64,000 nucleotides of DNA from Trichopria drosophilae (GCA_030407085.1 CM059587.1:46226501-46290500), one strand, 5' to 3'. Positions 20,591-31,875 are shown, numbered from the stretch's first letter. Notes: a model not told the origin generated them from the letters alone. A program made the numbers and translations.

Positions 20591-22451
20591 AAGCAGTGCG
20601 ACGATTCCTCGGTATGGTGGGGTGGTATGCGCGATTCATTCCGAATCTGGCGGAGAAGCGATTGCCCCTCACGAAGCTCACGAGGAAGGACCAGCCGTGG
20701 GAGTGGGGCGAAGAACAGGAGGAGGCGTTCGAGTCGCTCAAGACAGCACTGACGGAGGCTCCAGTGTTAGGACGGCCCGATTTCAGCCGCCCATTCGCGT
20801 TACAAATGGACGCGAGCGACTATGCACTCGGCGCCGTATTAACGCAAGCGCAGGATGACGGAGAACACCCGATCGTGTATCGAAGTCGCACCCTCACTGC
20901 CGCCGAGAAAAACTATTCGACAACGGAGAAGGAGTGTCTGGCGGTAGTGTGGGGCGTGAAGGAGCTCCGGGCATACCTGGAGGGATACCCGTTCGAGGTC
21001 ATCACAGACCATAGTAGTCTGAAGTGGCTCCATAACTTGCGAGATCCGACGGGGCGACTCGCGAGGTGGGCCTTGGAGTTGCAAGGTTGGAACCTCACGA
21101 TCCAGCACAGGAAAGGAGCATTGCACCATATCCCGGATGCTCTTTCCAGGAGAGTCGAGGAAGACGTTTGTGCCATGAGAATTGCCTCCGAGAGGGATGA
21201 CTGGTACGAACGGAGGAGGAAATTGGTCGAGGATCATCCTGAGCGGTTCCCAGAGTGGAAAACCGAGAACGGCACGTTGTACCATGCGCGGTCGGATCCG
21301 TTATTGGATCCGGTGACAGGCGGAGAGAACCGCTGGAAACTAGTGCTACCAGTAGGCTTACGAGAAGAGGCACTAGGAAGCGCCCATGAAGAGGCCCACT
21401 CCGGACATTATGGCGTGGAGAAGACATATTGTCGACTGGCGGTGGAGTATTACTGGCCCGGAATGCGTTACGACGTACTTCAGTACGTGCGCGGATGGAG
21501 CGCATGTCAGATGCAGAAAGCATCGCACAGCGGCCCACCCGGGCTCATGGGACAACGAGTGGTCGAGAAACCATGGTCGGTAGTATCCGCCGATATCATG
21601 GGGCCTTTTCCGCCCAGCCGTGGACAAAATCGGTATGTCTTGGTGTTCACCGACATGTTCACACGGTGGGTGGAACTTAAGGCGTTAAGGACGGCCAATG
21701 GCAAAAATATCGCACGAGCCTTTGAGGATCTCGTCCTGTTCCGATGGGAAACTCCAGAGTACTTGCTCACCGACAACGGTAGGGAGTTCCAGAACGACGT
21801 CATGGACAAGATGCTCCATGGGTACGGCGTGCGGGCGACAACTACCCCGCTGTACTATCCTCAGGCTAACCCGGTGGAGAGAACGAACCGAACGCTTAAG
21901 ACAATGATTCGGACGTTCGTCGGCGCTGATCACCGAGATTGGGACTTGCACTTGCCCGAATTTAGGTGTGCGATAAATACCGCCGTCCACGACAGCACCA
22001 AGGTGTCACCAGCCTTTCTGAATTTCGGCCGTCAGCCCGTGTCGGTCAAGAGTTTACGGCGAAGATTGGAGGGGGAAGCCCCTATCCTGCGTATCGAGCC
22101 AGAAGACTGGACCGACCGCATGAAGCGGTTAAACGCCCTCCGAGACCTAGTGCGTCGGTATCAAGACCGAGCGTGCGAGCGCCGGCGTCGTAGTTATAAT
22201 CGTGGCAGACCTGACATTCAATACAATGTAGGCGATTTAGTTTGGCGAAGAAGTCGCGTTCTGTCGTCGGGAGTAGATCGGTTCGCCGCGAAACTCGCGC
22301 CGCGTTACGAGGGGCCGTTCCGTATCGTCGCGTTATCTCTCCGATCGTGTACGAGTTAGAGGGAGGGAGCGGCCGGAAGGTAACCAAGACACACGTGTCA
22401 GAATTGAAGCGGTACGTTGCACCTCGTGGGTCTCGGCGTGTCGAGAACTAA
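20590..22451 (+). pseudogene. pol: RT connection, RNase H and integrase of gypsy A
   Basis: One long frame. The RT thumb (VRRFLGMVGWYARFIPNL) is followed by RNase H with FALQMDASDYALGAVL (Asp), TTEKECLAVVW (Glu) and FEVITDHSSLKWL (Asp). The integrase zinc-binding part has HEEAHSGHYG, but the CxxC reads WSACQ, with the first Cys replaced by Trp. The catalytic core is complete, with SADIMGPF (Asp), LLTDNGREF (Asp) and YYPQANPVERTNR (Glu). The C-terminal part (NVGDLVWRRSR, FAAKLAPRYEGPF) shifts frame at about 22326 and finishes as VYELEGGSG..HVSELKRYV to 22451. No chromodomain is visible. Confidence 0.9.
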
Positions 22452-22472
22452 TGTTTTTTTTTGTTTCTGTTG

Positions 22473-22484
22473 CAGGCATCGATC
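22473..22484 (+). promoter_or_regulatory. Candidate 3' splice site before ORF3
   Basis: A pyrimidine-rich tract (22453-22470, mostly T) ends in TTGCAG|GCATCG, and the ATG lies at 22484. In gypsy-type elements a downstream ORF is commonly expressed from a spliced RNA, so this is a plausible acceptor. The donor was not located. Confidence 0.45.
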
Positions 22485-23529
22485 ATGTCGTCACTTAGAC
22501 CGGGTGAGACGCCCCGCCTACCAAGGGAAGTGGGCTCCACCCGTGCATGGCGCCGATAGAGAAGGGCCCATAGTGCCAGCGCCGCGGTCACCCTCACCCA
22601 CCGAAAGAGCGAGTCCCTCCGAGTCGGAGGCCGAATTTGTCCTGGCACAAGATGTCAGCGCCATCGCCCTCCACGAACCGGGCCAGGAGGGAGAAGTGGT
22701 GCCCGCCGCACCCCTGGCGTGGGCCGATGATGTGTTCTCCGATGAGGACACGGGGCTAGTAATGCCCCCTCCCCCTCCTCCGGGGAGGGATGAGACGGGA
22801 GACTACCTCCCAATCCAGCGGTTGCCGAGGGGCAGGCCGCCCCAGGCTCCCCCGGTAAGACGAGGTGTCTTGTTTGGAGACCTCCCGTACATGGTCAACG
22901 ACATCGACCGAGACCCACCGCTTGGTCGATGCTTCAACTGCTGGACCGGCCGGCACCTGTGGAGAAGGTGTCCGGTACCGAAGTACCCCGACGTTCTGCG
23001 TTAACTGCGGACGGTCCGGGAATTCCGCGGAAGGATGCCCCAGATGCGCCGCAGTCGTTCGGGGACCGAGGAGGAAGAGGCCACTCCCCCCAGGCCGCGT
23101 CGCCAGCGGACCAGGCATCGACGTGTGCAAGAGGAGGACATCGTCTTCCACCAGGAGCTGGCGAGGTCCCACCAATCGGGGGCCGACGAAGAGCGGAGTC
23201 TGCAGCCACCGGAGGAGGAGCGGGTGAGGGACCTACCCAGCGGAGGCCACGAACCCGAAGAACGGGCCGTCGAGGACCGGGTCGACGAGCCTCTGCCACC
23301 GGTAGCCCCGGAAGGATCCGGGGCCGAAGAGAGGGCCGAGCCGGCCGAACAAGGCGGCAACAGGCTGCAACAGGCCATGGAGCTGGCCCGATTATTAGGG
23401 CAACTATGCCCGGAGGCTGCCGCCTTCGTCGCGGGAAGGGTATGGGCCCGCCACCTGAGCGGCCTATTACCACCCTTGCAACAGATGGTGGTCACCGCGG
23501 CCCAGCAGCCCGGCGCCGGGGAGGAGTAA
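22484..23529 (+). pseudogene. ORF3 of gypsy A with gag-like double zinc knuckle
   Basis: Lies between integrase and the 3' LTR, where env sits in errantiviruses, but it shows no signal peptide, membrane segment or glycoprotein features. Frame 1 is acidic and proline-rich (PPPPPPGRDE), then has an intact CCHC knuckle CFNCWTGRHLWRRC (about 22930). After a one-base shift comes a second, CVNCGRSGNSAEGC, with the His replaced by Asn. Frame 1 then continues (23035-23529) with a highly charged region and a C-terminal ARLLGQLCPEAAAFVAGRVW helix. It resembles a second nucleocapsid-like or accessory protein. The frame disruption around 23000-23035 makes this copy a pseudogene. Confidence 0.55.
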
Positions 23530-23616
23530 TCCTCCGCGTAGTGAGAAGGTTGAGCCCTGCTCCCTTCCCAGCAGGTTCTGCAGGTGACCCTGCGACGAAA
23601 CTCCCCCGGAGTTTCG

Positions 23617-23632
23617 GCAAAGGAGGGGGGTT
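23617..23632 (+). promoter_or_regulatory. Polypurine tract of gypsy A
   Basis: AAAGGAGGGGGG ends two bases before the TGTAAC start of the 3' LTR, the usual position of the plus-strand primer. Confidence 0.85.
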
Positions 23633-24560
23633 TGTAACGGGGCGTTACGCCGGCGGACCTATTACGTTCGCCGTCATGGAAGTGCGGACGTTTCGAATTG
23701 TCGTGCATTTTCGTGACGGTCTGGTATTGCAGGAACGGCCCCGAACCAGCCCGAGCGCCGCCGATTGGGGGCGCTCGGTGGACTCCGGAAGCGAGCGGAG
23801 CGGCCGGTCGAGTCCAGACCGGGAGTTGGGCTAATACGGTCGCGCAGGATAGTCGAATATAGTCGTCGAGATAGAATCAGTCGAGTACCGCCGGGCAGTT
23901 CGAGTTTGTATCGTCGAGTCGTAAAAGCCGAGTCCGAGGAGCTTTGCGAGGAAGTTAGAAGTCACGAGCCGACACTTTTGCCCGGAGACGAGGCACGGGG
24001 TGCCACACGAGGACGAGCCCGAGGATCCATACCGAGAGCTGTCGTCCTAGCGAGCCCGGGTTTCCCGGAGGACCGGAGACGAGGTCGAATCGAGCGAGCG
24101 AGCGAGGCGGCGAAGGGAGACGCCGACAGCGGAAAAATGTAAGTCGGCCCTGAGCCAAAAATATCTAAGTTGTATCGGGCCTTGATCCCTCTATATCCTT
24201 TTTATACAATTGAAATAAAATAACTTGTACAATTATAAAAATATTGCAATATCATTTCATAATATAACAAAATTGGTGTCCCGCGTGTTCCTGGCCCCTC
24301 TATTTCCGTAACCATGCGAGGCGGAGTGCGGGAGCCGCCATTAGGTTTTCGCGATTTCAGGCGCGGAGGGAGGCAAGGACGACCCCCTCTGGGTCGAGAT
24401 CTTGCTCCCCGGGAACATTGAGCCAGCCGAGTAAGGCCGCTTACCTGGCGCGGCGTTTCCCCCCTGGGAAACACCAAAGTCCGTCATTCGGACGGTAAAT
24501 GGTCGAAAACAAAAATTTCAAAAAAATCCGGCACCGAGCCGCTTATTGTGCGTACTCCTA
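23633..24560 (+). repeat. 3' LTR of gypsy A, truncated
   Basis: Nearly identical to 12244-13167, with only scattered substitutions (for example in the CCCGAACCAGCCC block). Similarity stops sharply after TGCGTACTCCTA at 24560. The next bases belong to a mariner-like element that also lacks its left end, so one deletion probably removed both ends. Confidence 0.8.
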
Positions 24561-25189
24561 AAGTACGTCGCAATCTTCGTAATGAACGTGGCTTTCTTTT
24601 CCATAATAATAATATCCAAATCACGCATTGTAGGACGAAATAATTTGAAATTCGCCAGAAAACATCGGCAGTAAACTTCTTCATACATAAAAGAAAAACT
24701 TTTCTACTGGAACTTTTTCGAAAATTGTATTTTATAACAATGCAGCTTTTAAATCGTACTCTTATTCTGCGCGATTGAAATAAAATATTCAAATTGCAAT
24801 ATCTCACAAAGCCCTCGAGGAAATATTTTAAAACAAACTTTTTTGAGCAATATTAGGTTCATATTAAAGCGTGGTTTGTGCAAAATGTCTGTCCAATTTT
24901 TTCATACCTACAGTTGATTCCACCAAACCGTATTCCATTTTGCACAGCAAAACCTGTTTTTTGACATTAGGCTCTTAAATAATGGCACTTTTTTGTATGA
25001 GCATAGGGAATTTTACTTTCTCGACCTGACCTTTCCAAGGTCATATTAAGATCAAAAGCACCGTCATCTTACTTTTAGCGTACTCGGAAATAACTACGTG
25101 GACGTAGTAAGTTCTTTCCCCTTTGGCGTGCTTGATTATCGCGAGTCCCCATGTCGGGGTCATCGAAGACCGGATTTTTTTAAAATTAA

Positions 25190-26313
25190 TTTATTACAAT
25201 ATCTTTACTTTAAGTGCTCGATTTATTCACCATTACCTTTTGACAGTAAGCTAATCGATGGTAGAAAGCACCAATATCATTTTCGATCGTCTCCGGAGTA
25301 ATATTCGCTGATTCCTATTCAATTCTCTGTCGTAATTCGGCTAAACTCTGGAGTTTTGTTTTGTACTCCCGATCTTTTAGATAGCTCCAGTGAAGACAAT
25401 CCAAAAGTGTCAAATCAGGTGATCTGGCTAGCCATTCAATCGTACCTATCCGTCCTATCCACCGCGCCGTCCTGCTGGAACTATGTGTTCATAAAGTTAT
25501 CACCAACTATACTTCTTATCGTAGGGATGATTTGATTTCGTAGCATTTCTTCGTAGTATGCAGCATTTAAGTTACAATCAATAAAAAACGGACCCACAAT
25601 GCTGTTATTGAATATGTCTGCCCATACATTTAATTTCTGTGGATATTGTGATTTATCTTTTCGTGCCTAATGGGGGTGTGTTTCCGCCCAGAATCTAGAA
25701 TAAAGAATATTGCAAGTTCGGTCAAGCTGAAATGTTGCCTCATCTGAGAAAACAATATTTGATGGGAAGTTAGGATTCGTACTATGCGTGTCATCATATC
25801 ATCACAAAACTCAGCGCGATGATCGAACTCATCTTCATTAATAATAATGAAACCATGTAACGTGGGTCGGTTTTTAAGAAATTAAATACGGCTTATGCCC
25901 CACCAATGAGAAATCTATATTTTCCATCTTCATTAAGTTTGTGAATCAGTGTGACTTTGAATGTATGAAAACTTGTATATTTTATAATGTTATGAACAGA
26001 TGAATTAGCTACTTCATAGTGTTGTGCAACTCTGCGGATGGAGCTATGCGAATTCTCGGTGAATGATAATAAAACATTCAGAGAATTATCATCGTTCGTT
26101 GCTGATCTTGGTCTCCCTGATTTTATCATTGATCGAGCCAGTTTCTTCAATCTTTGAAACGGTGTTCCTCGCATTGGAAATGGAAATCCCAGTTCTACCG
26201 GCCCTAAAATTATGGTTAAAAAGATCAATCATTCTCCTGCATGGTAGGATTTCCGCACCCCAGCCTCTCATCAAGAGAAGTGTGATTCTTTCTCTTTCCG
26301 TAAGATGCTGCAT
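25190..26313 (-). pseudogene. Mariner/IS630-type transposase relic
   Basis: N-terminal helix-turn-helix: MQHLTERERITLLLMRGWG, then KSGRPRSATNDDNS and RRVAQHYEVANSSVHNII in a shifted frame. DDE remnants on the same strand: ILFSDEATFQLDR (first Asp), FQQDGA (second Asp) and a degenerate SPDLTLLDCLHWSYLK-like third motif. The C terminus reads NITPETIENDIGAFYHRLAY. Several stops and frame changes. This transposase type cuts and pastes at TA. Confidence 0.75.
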
Positions 26314-26744
26314 TTTGAACAGCAGTGCAAACAGATTTTATCGCCGATCAAACTATGAATACTTAAATAACAATTAAAAGAAATAGGTTTTACAATGGCA
26401 AGACTTAAGAATGCAAATTTAAGTCTTCCAGGTGAAAGTTTGTACGTTTAGAGTTAGTGGGCCATGGAAATCGCTTGGTTACGTATGCTACTAGGGCGAT
26501 TATTTTGTAATAAAAGGGCGAGGTTTGTTTTAGGTGTAAGTGAATTGCGATAAGGGTGATTGATGGCTGAGGCCAGGGGCTATAATATTATTATAATTTT
26601 GGCTATTCAAATAAACAAGGCGAATGTAAAAGGTCGTAACGTAGGCATAAACCGGTCGTAACGGACACGTAAGCCGGTTATTATTTAGTCGTAAGGTGGT
26701 TGTGAGGGATTATAACATAGTTGTAAGACGGCGAAACAGCAATC

Positions 26745-26868
26745 AGGAAATATTACTTCTGAAATGATCGAAAATGATGTTGGTGCAGTCTACCGTCGAT
26801 TGGTTTACTGTGAAAAAGCAAATGGTGAACAATTTGAGCACTTAAAGCAAAGATATTGTAATAAATAA
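26745..26868 (+). pseudogene. Inverted second copy of the transposase C terminus
   Basis: Reads NITSEMIENDVGAVYRRLVY..GEQFEHLKQRY and a stop, homologous to the minus-strand C terminus at 25200-25330 but on the opposite strand. It forms the inner end of the right inverted arm. Confidence 0.7.
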
Positions 26869-27467
26869 AGTAAAAAAAATTCCGGTCTCCGATCACGTCG
26901 ACTTGAGAGGACGCACGATAATCAAGCAACCCTAAAGGGAACAGAACTTACTACTTCCCCGTCGTTGTTTCCCGGTAATGGCAAATCTAAAAATCCCTAT
27001 GCTCATACAAAAAAGTGCCGTTATTTAAGAGTGCAATGCCAAAAAACAGGTTTGCAATCGAAAATGGGGTTCACCAATAACAAAATGCGTTATGATCTTC
27101 AAACAACCTTGAAAATTGACATCAAGTACAGCCAGTCAATGTGATCAACACTTTTATAATTCATTGACTTTTCTGAAGCAATATTATGTTGCCCTGAAAA
27201 ACGTCATTTTAGAAAAAGTAAATTTTTCATTTATACATTTTAGTAAATTTGATGTAAAATTTTCCGCTCTTTCGATTGCCGAGGTCTAAAAGGGGTCTTG
27301 CCATTTAAAAAAATGAAAGTGATCTTGAAATAACCTTGAAGATCATCGACAAGGTAAAAACCATTAGATCCAGCCAAAAGTTACTACGGAAATGATCTTA
27401 ACCTGGGTAAAAAATATTTTATATACAAAAATTTATACACGTGTTTCGATAGCTTTTGGACACCCTG

Positions 27468-27789
27468 TATGTAAAATACTTATGTCCCGATAAGCAAAAC
27501 AGCTCTCGATACGACATACATTTTTCTTCTTTAAATACGTTATTATGTGATTCTTGTAATTTAATGGAAAACAAAATGGCATTTGTTGTTCTTACTATTA
27601 ATTCTTATATACTAATAATATATCAGTAGATGGAGTAATTGCGATGGCTCAAGTGGTAATGCACGCGATTAACACTTTGCACTAGCAGAGTCGGATCCAT
27701 TGCGAAATGATTTTTTGAATAATTTTTAAAAACATTATATGTCGTATTGTTATGAACTATTTCGAGATTATGCTGATTTTAATATTAAA
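27468..27789. other. No recognisable gene
   Basis: AT-rich DNA between the mariner terminus and the long repeat starting at 27790. Nothing is supported. Confidence 0.5.
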
Positions 27790-28405
27790 CTAGTGTTGGT
27801 GGGGTGTCTCACGCGTTTTTCTTGCCCAAAAACTTCGACCCTGTGACGAGTTGGTTATTCCTTAATACTCGTTCATTTACTAACAGCTTTCAGTTATAAT
27901 GAATAAAACGAGTTCATATTGTAGTTTTTTTAGTATAAATTTGCGCTTATGAGAACATTGCCAATGTAACATAACCAGAAACTAGAAGAAAGCGTAGCGC
28001 TTATGAGAACATTCCCTATGTAACTTAGGTCGGAAAAAAGGGGAGTGGAGGAGGGGTTTCCTTGAATGTGTAAAAAGTGAAAACGAGTACTTTGAAAAGA
28101 TCGACCATCACCACATGTCAGCCGCAATATTAATAAAAAACATTTTTAACACTCCTGGCGCGAAGCTCGATTTCGCGCCCTATGACGAAACCTTCGGGCT
28201 CGAATTATCGAGTCCCATGCCCGTATTAAAAAGTATCGTTTCAGTGTCAACGTAGTTATATATCCCCCCACCCCCTTTCAATCACCACCACTTTTGTGTT
28301 GTGAAACGTCGACATTTGATGAAAAACCATAGGGTAATTTTTTTGCCGGGGTAACCAAATTCAATACTTCGTCAGACTATAGTCATACGAACTTTAATAG
28401 TACAT

Positions 28406-28478
28406 TACGATACAAGTGCGCGTAGGTGATTCGCCAACTCCGCTCGTGCGCGAATCACCTACGCGCACTTGTATCGTA
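28406..28478. repeat. Perfect 29-bp hairpin
   Basis: Arms 28406-28434 and 28450-28478 (starting TACGATACAAGTGCGCGTAG) are exact reverse complements around a 15-nt loop. The flanking bases also pair partly, extending it. Confidence 0.9.
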
Positions 28479-28492
28479 TACTATTTTTTTTA

Positions 28493-28658
28493 ACGTGTGA
28501 GCTAAGTGCTCACTTAGCACGCTGTTTTCCGTGCAATTTAGAACATTCGTGCACCGTGCGCTAAGTATTTACGCATATATTACGCAATAGCGGACGGTGC
28601 ACGAATGTTCTACTTTGCACACGGAAAACAGTGTGCTAAGTGAGCACTTAGCGCACGG
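28493..28658. repeat. Long palindromic insertion with ~65-bp arms
   Basis: Left arm 28493-28560 and right arm 28589-28658 pair with few mismatches (GTGCTCACTTAGCAC, CTGTTTTCCGTG, AGAACATTCGTGCACCGT blocks). Inside the arms AAGTGCTCACTT is itself a palindrome. It resembles a small fold-back MITE. Confidence 0.8.
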
Positions 28659-29068
28659 AGTTAAAAAAAAACAATTTTTATGGCATTATCGTTGAATTTA
28701 GGAACAAAATGATACAACCTTTTTTTGTAGAGAATTTAATGCTTTATCTTTTTTGTTTCAAACATTTTTCAATACAATTTGAAAGAAATGTAATTGTCAC
28801 TAATGTATTCATCATATCAGATCGAAGTTATGCCAAACATATTTTAAAAAAGAATTTCTGTCGTTACGCTTCTCGGTACGTGAAATATGGTGACAAAAAA
28901 AAAGGGACGTGCGTACGTATAAGATCACGGACATAACATTTTTTTTTGCTTTTTTTGGTTCCTTGGGGTCTGAAACGTGGACATTGCATGCAAAATTACA
29001 GTATATTTTTTGGCTAGAAGTGACCAAATTCAATACTTTGTCCAGACCTATATTGGGTCGAAGTAATA

Positions 29069-29978
29069 ATTTAATAATTTTAAATATAATTGTATCACTT
29101 GCAAACCTGTGATATTTATATTTTAACGTATACTAACAATTCAAAATTGCAAAGTTAAAACAATAAATGCATAATTCTTTCACAAAAATATTATAATGTA
29201 CACTCCCCGGCAATCACTTTTGCCATGCCAAAGACGAAATTTATTAAACTTCAAAGTTTAATATCTTTGCGAAAAATTATCGTGGCTTAAAAAATCGAAT
29301 GGAATTTCAAAGGTTATTGCAATAGCTTTCATTTGAGCAGAGAAAAGAATCGAAAAGACACAAAATTCAGATTTTTATCGATAAATAACCAACAAGAAAA
29401 AATACGATATTTTTGATCTTTAGTTAATTGTTTGCCAATTTGAAACGAATAATAGTAGGGTAATTAAACTAACGGGGTTTTAAAGGTATGGTTTGTACCT
29501 TTAAAATGATCGCTCGTCCATTTTTGTGCGACCTTTCTGACCGGATTTATGACTATTTTAATTAAAAAACATTATTTTTTTTATTTTCTTATTACCTCAA
29601 AAACTAAGAGAGATAGAAAAAAATGTTACCTATAAAAACACCGGGCTTACTTTCCCGGCTAGTGGCACGGTCGCATTTGATGTGGTAAGCAATCTCTGGC
29701 GGCCTCGATCACGTTGTAGGTAAAAATAAAAGATTTGAAACGGTAAGCCTCACGAATCGTTGCAGAGGGATTTTATGCCTCTAAAGCGGGCTACAAAAAA
29801 CTACCAAGAGCGGGCGCAATTCCCTGGAGGGATGGATACGCGGGCCGTTTATGCTTTTGGCGGAGACGAGAGATGGCCTACGGTTCGGTGGTCGGTAGGG
29901 AACCCAGGCGATCGTAGTTTTAACGGTGGGAAGTGTTCTTGTAGGTAGGGATATGACGGGAGGGAGAGTGATCTTTCC
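29069..29978. other. No recognisable gene
   Basis: AT-rich to 29640, then a GC-richer stretch with an unassigned 62-codon frame (29760-29948). This stretch may be the degraded 3' part of the gypsy relic that follows on the minus strand, but I cannot show it. Confidence 0.4.
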
Positions 29979-31300
29979 TTAGATGCGGAAGGATGTGGTT
30001 TGGTTCGGTGACTGCGTTTGCCCCGCCAATACGGAGGACCAGCCATACCAAAAAATGCTGGTAGGAGTGCGCTTGTCTATTTTTCGGCTGTTCAGATTTG
30101 CCGTATTGGATGTCAAAAACATCCCAGTTCCACGAACTTTTGCCTCAAGAAAGGCGCGCGGTGGTATTGTCCGGAAGAGGCAGATTTGATGCGTCATTAA
30201 CGCAGTCGATTCCGCCGATTTCCGCACCGTCGATGGCTCTGTTGATTCTCCTCTGAGCTTTGGCCTTTGTATCCAGGATGGGGCAATTCTACCGCGCGAG
30301 CGCAAGCGGACTTCTCCATCCAGGAGGTAGGCGCGCGACAGCCAAGCGGGAGCGCGTGGGAGTAGCGCAGGCTATCGCTGCCAATGAAGTAGGACTTATC
30401 GAAAAGCATCGGTGATAGCGGAACCGGAGGCTTTTCGTAGCGCTGTCAACTCCATCCACTTTGTCAGGCTGTCTTTTATGATGAGGATCCTTGTGTGCCC
30501 TGCTGCTGAGCGCGGTAGTGGACCAACTAGGGCAGCGTGGGCCATTTCCCAGAAATCATGAACGTTTGTGGCATGCATCCTGGCAGGTGTTGCCTGCTAC
30601 AACGATTTATATTTTTGATAACTGGCACAGCTTCCAACTTACTTTGCTCCACTCCATAGGATTCTGGGACAGTAGTAATATCGGTCCAGGCATATTAGCA
30701 TTTTACTAATGCCGAGATGTCCCGCGGTCGGTTCGTCGTCAGACTCCTGCAGAATTCTACACGTTTCATCTTCCGGTATGCATCTTTCCATGCGTCTTTT
30801 CCGTGTGTTCGTTGAAATTTAGGCTGTGCTATATGCGGTGTTGTGCCTATGGACGGACCTCTATCGGGGGGCGAGACCGTTTTCAGTGCCGCGACGATAA
30901 ACCAAATTGTAGTCCCATTGTCTGAGCTCGGTCGCCCAACATGCTATTCCTCCAAATGGACTTTATATTTTCACTAGCCATTTCAACGCAGGATCATCGG
31001 TCGTGATGGTGGTAGTAACCTTCCGCATAATTCTATATATACTCCCACATTTTCCATATTGCCGATTTGATGGCAAGGTATTCGAGGTCGGTAACGGAGT
31101 AACTTTTCTCCGTTTTGTCCAACGTGTGACTGGCATGGAGGATCACGCGTTCGTCGGACAACGTGATATCGTATGTCACAAGTGGAATAGGGCTTTTGTA
31201 GCAAACTTGAAGAGCGTAGTCTTGATGGTCGTGAATATGGTAGTATATTGCTTCTCGACTGTATTAGAAGTGTACGGTTCAGGGTGATAATATTGAAATC
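29979..31300 (-). pseudogene. pol: Ty3/gypsy pol relic (RNase H and integrase)
   Basis: On the minus strand: RNase H fragment DERVILHASHTLDKTEKSYS..LEYLAIKSAIWKMWEYI (31160-31040), then TVTTDDPALKWL-like sequence. The integrase zinc region ESDDEPTAGHLGISKML..CASYQKYK (30750-30620) comes next, followed by a core fragment LVGPLPRSAAGHTRILIIKD..TKWMELTALRKA (30520-30400). The catalytic aspartate before LVGPLP is replaced by alanine. Several stops and frameshifts. No LTRs were recognised around it. Unrelated in detail to elements A and B. Confidence 0.75.
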
Positions 31301-31875
31301 TTGATGTCATGCATTAATTTTAGTTAAATCGTCTTCAGTAAGAATTGCTGTCGGAGAGCACCCTTATTAGCTGCGTAATACATTATTCTATTTGAAGTGA
31401 AAATAAACTTCTCATTATTACCTTTGACAAGTGCACGGTTGCTTAATTTTTGGCGTTTTTTGTAAGAGTGACTCATTTATATAAACTGCATTTTTGGATA
31501 GTGCCGAATTAATCTCATTAGCATTAAGTCACTTCCTATTTCTCCTAGTTCTGAAAATATCAATACAGTGTTGCGGGTTGGAAAATATTGAAAAAATAGT
31601 TCGAAGGCGATTAGCCATGCCACCAATTTGGAACGTGCCTTGAGTAGCAGTGAGTGTGGCATTCTTATTCACTGTTCGTCCCTTAAACTTATAGATCGAT
31701 AGAAGATCCCTCTCCTCAAAACATACACCTATAAGTATGTAACGAAACTACTTTGATGACGAAATTTGTGATTCGGTGGCTATTTCGATGACGAGTGGCT
31801 ACTTTGATGACTGTCATCGAAAAAAAATAGGTCTAGTAGTTATTTAGGTGACACAAACAGTTTAAGACCAACAAG
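31301..31875. other. No recognisable gene
   Basis: AT-rich DNA. A 61-codon minus-strand frame (31477-31662) contains LVAWLIAFELFFQYF, faintly like the end of a retroelement RNase H domain, but this is too weak to annotate. Confidence 0.35.

Larger units (their letters stand above)
12244..24560 (+). mobile_element. Ty3/gypsy LTR retrotransposon A
   Basis: Long direct repeats begin at 12244 and 23633 with identical TGTAACGGGGCGTTACGCC starts and stay nearly identical for about 920 bp. Between them, in order: PBS-like site, gag, protease, RT, RNase H, integrase, an extra ORF and a polypurine tract. Protease-RT-RNaseH-integrase order defines Ty3/gypsy. Gag is split by element B (15612-18650). 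Pol carries at least three frameshifts, and the 3' LTR is cut off at 24560. High LTR identity suggests an insertion that is not very old, but this copy is inactive. Confidence 0.92.
24561..27467 (-). mobile_element. Mariner-like element(s) in fold-back arrangement
   Basis: A minus-strand transposase relic (26313 to about 25190) with its downstream flank (24561-25180), plus an inverted second copy of the transposase C terminus and flank on the plus strand (26745-27467). The two flanks are inverted repeats of each other, for example the ATGAGCATAGGGA..TTT block at 24990-25015 and its complement at 26995-27020. The right end is a canonical ..GGACACCCTG + TA terminus at 27461-27469; the left terminus is missing at 24560. 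This looks like two truncated copies joined head to tail, or one element duplicated in inverse orientation. Confidence 0.7.
27790..29068 (+). mobile_element. Diverged solo copy of the long inverted-repeat arm
   Basis: Parallels the 1.18-kb arm at 31876-33055 block by block: GTTGGTGGGGTGTCTCACGC, CTTCGACCCTGTGACGAGTT, ACTAACAGCTTTCAGTTATA, ACCAAATTCAATACTTCGTC, TTTTTTTGTAGAGAATTTAA, the GGGACGTGCGTACGTA run, and the closing CCTATATTGGGTCGAAGTAA. It is interrupted by two hairpins (28406-28478, 28493-28658) absent from the other copies. No coding potential. Confidence 0.7.

Noticed and set aside
22934..23708. Long antisense frames opposite ORF3 of gypsy A
   Set aside because: GC-rich sequence yields long shadows; the sense strand has the zinc knuckle and the element context.
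30715..30745. CTGACGA on the minus strand resembling a hammerhead core
   Set aside because: No GAAAC partner or stems; it encodes the ESDDEP residues of the gypsy integrase relic.
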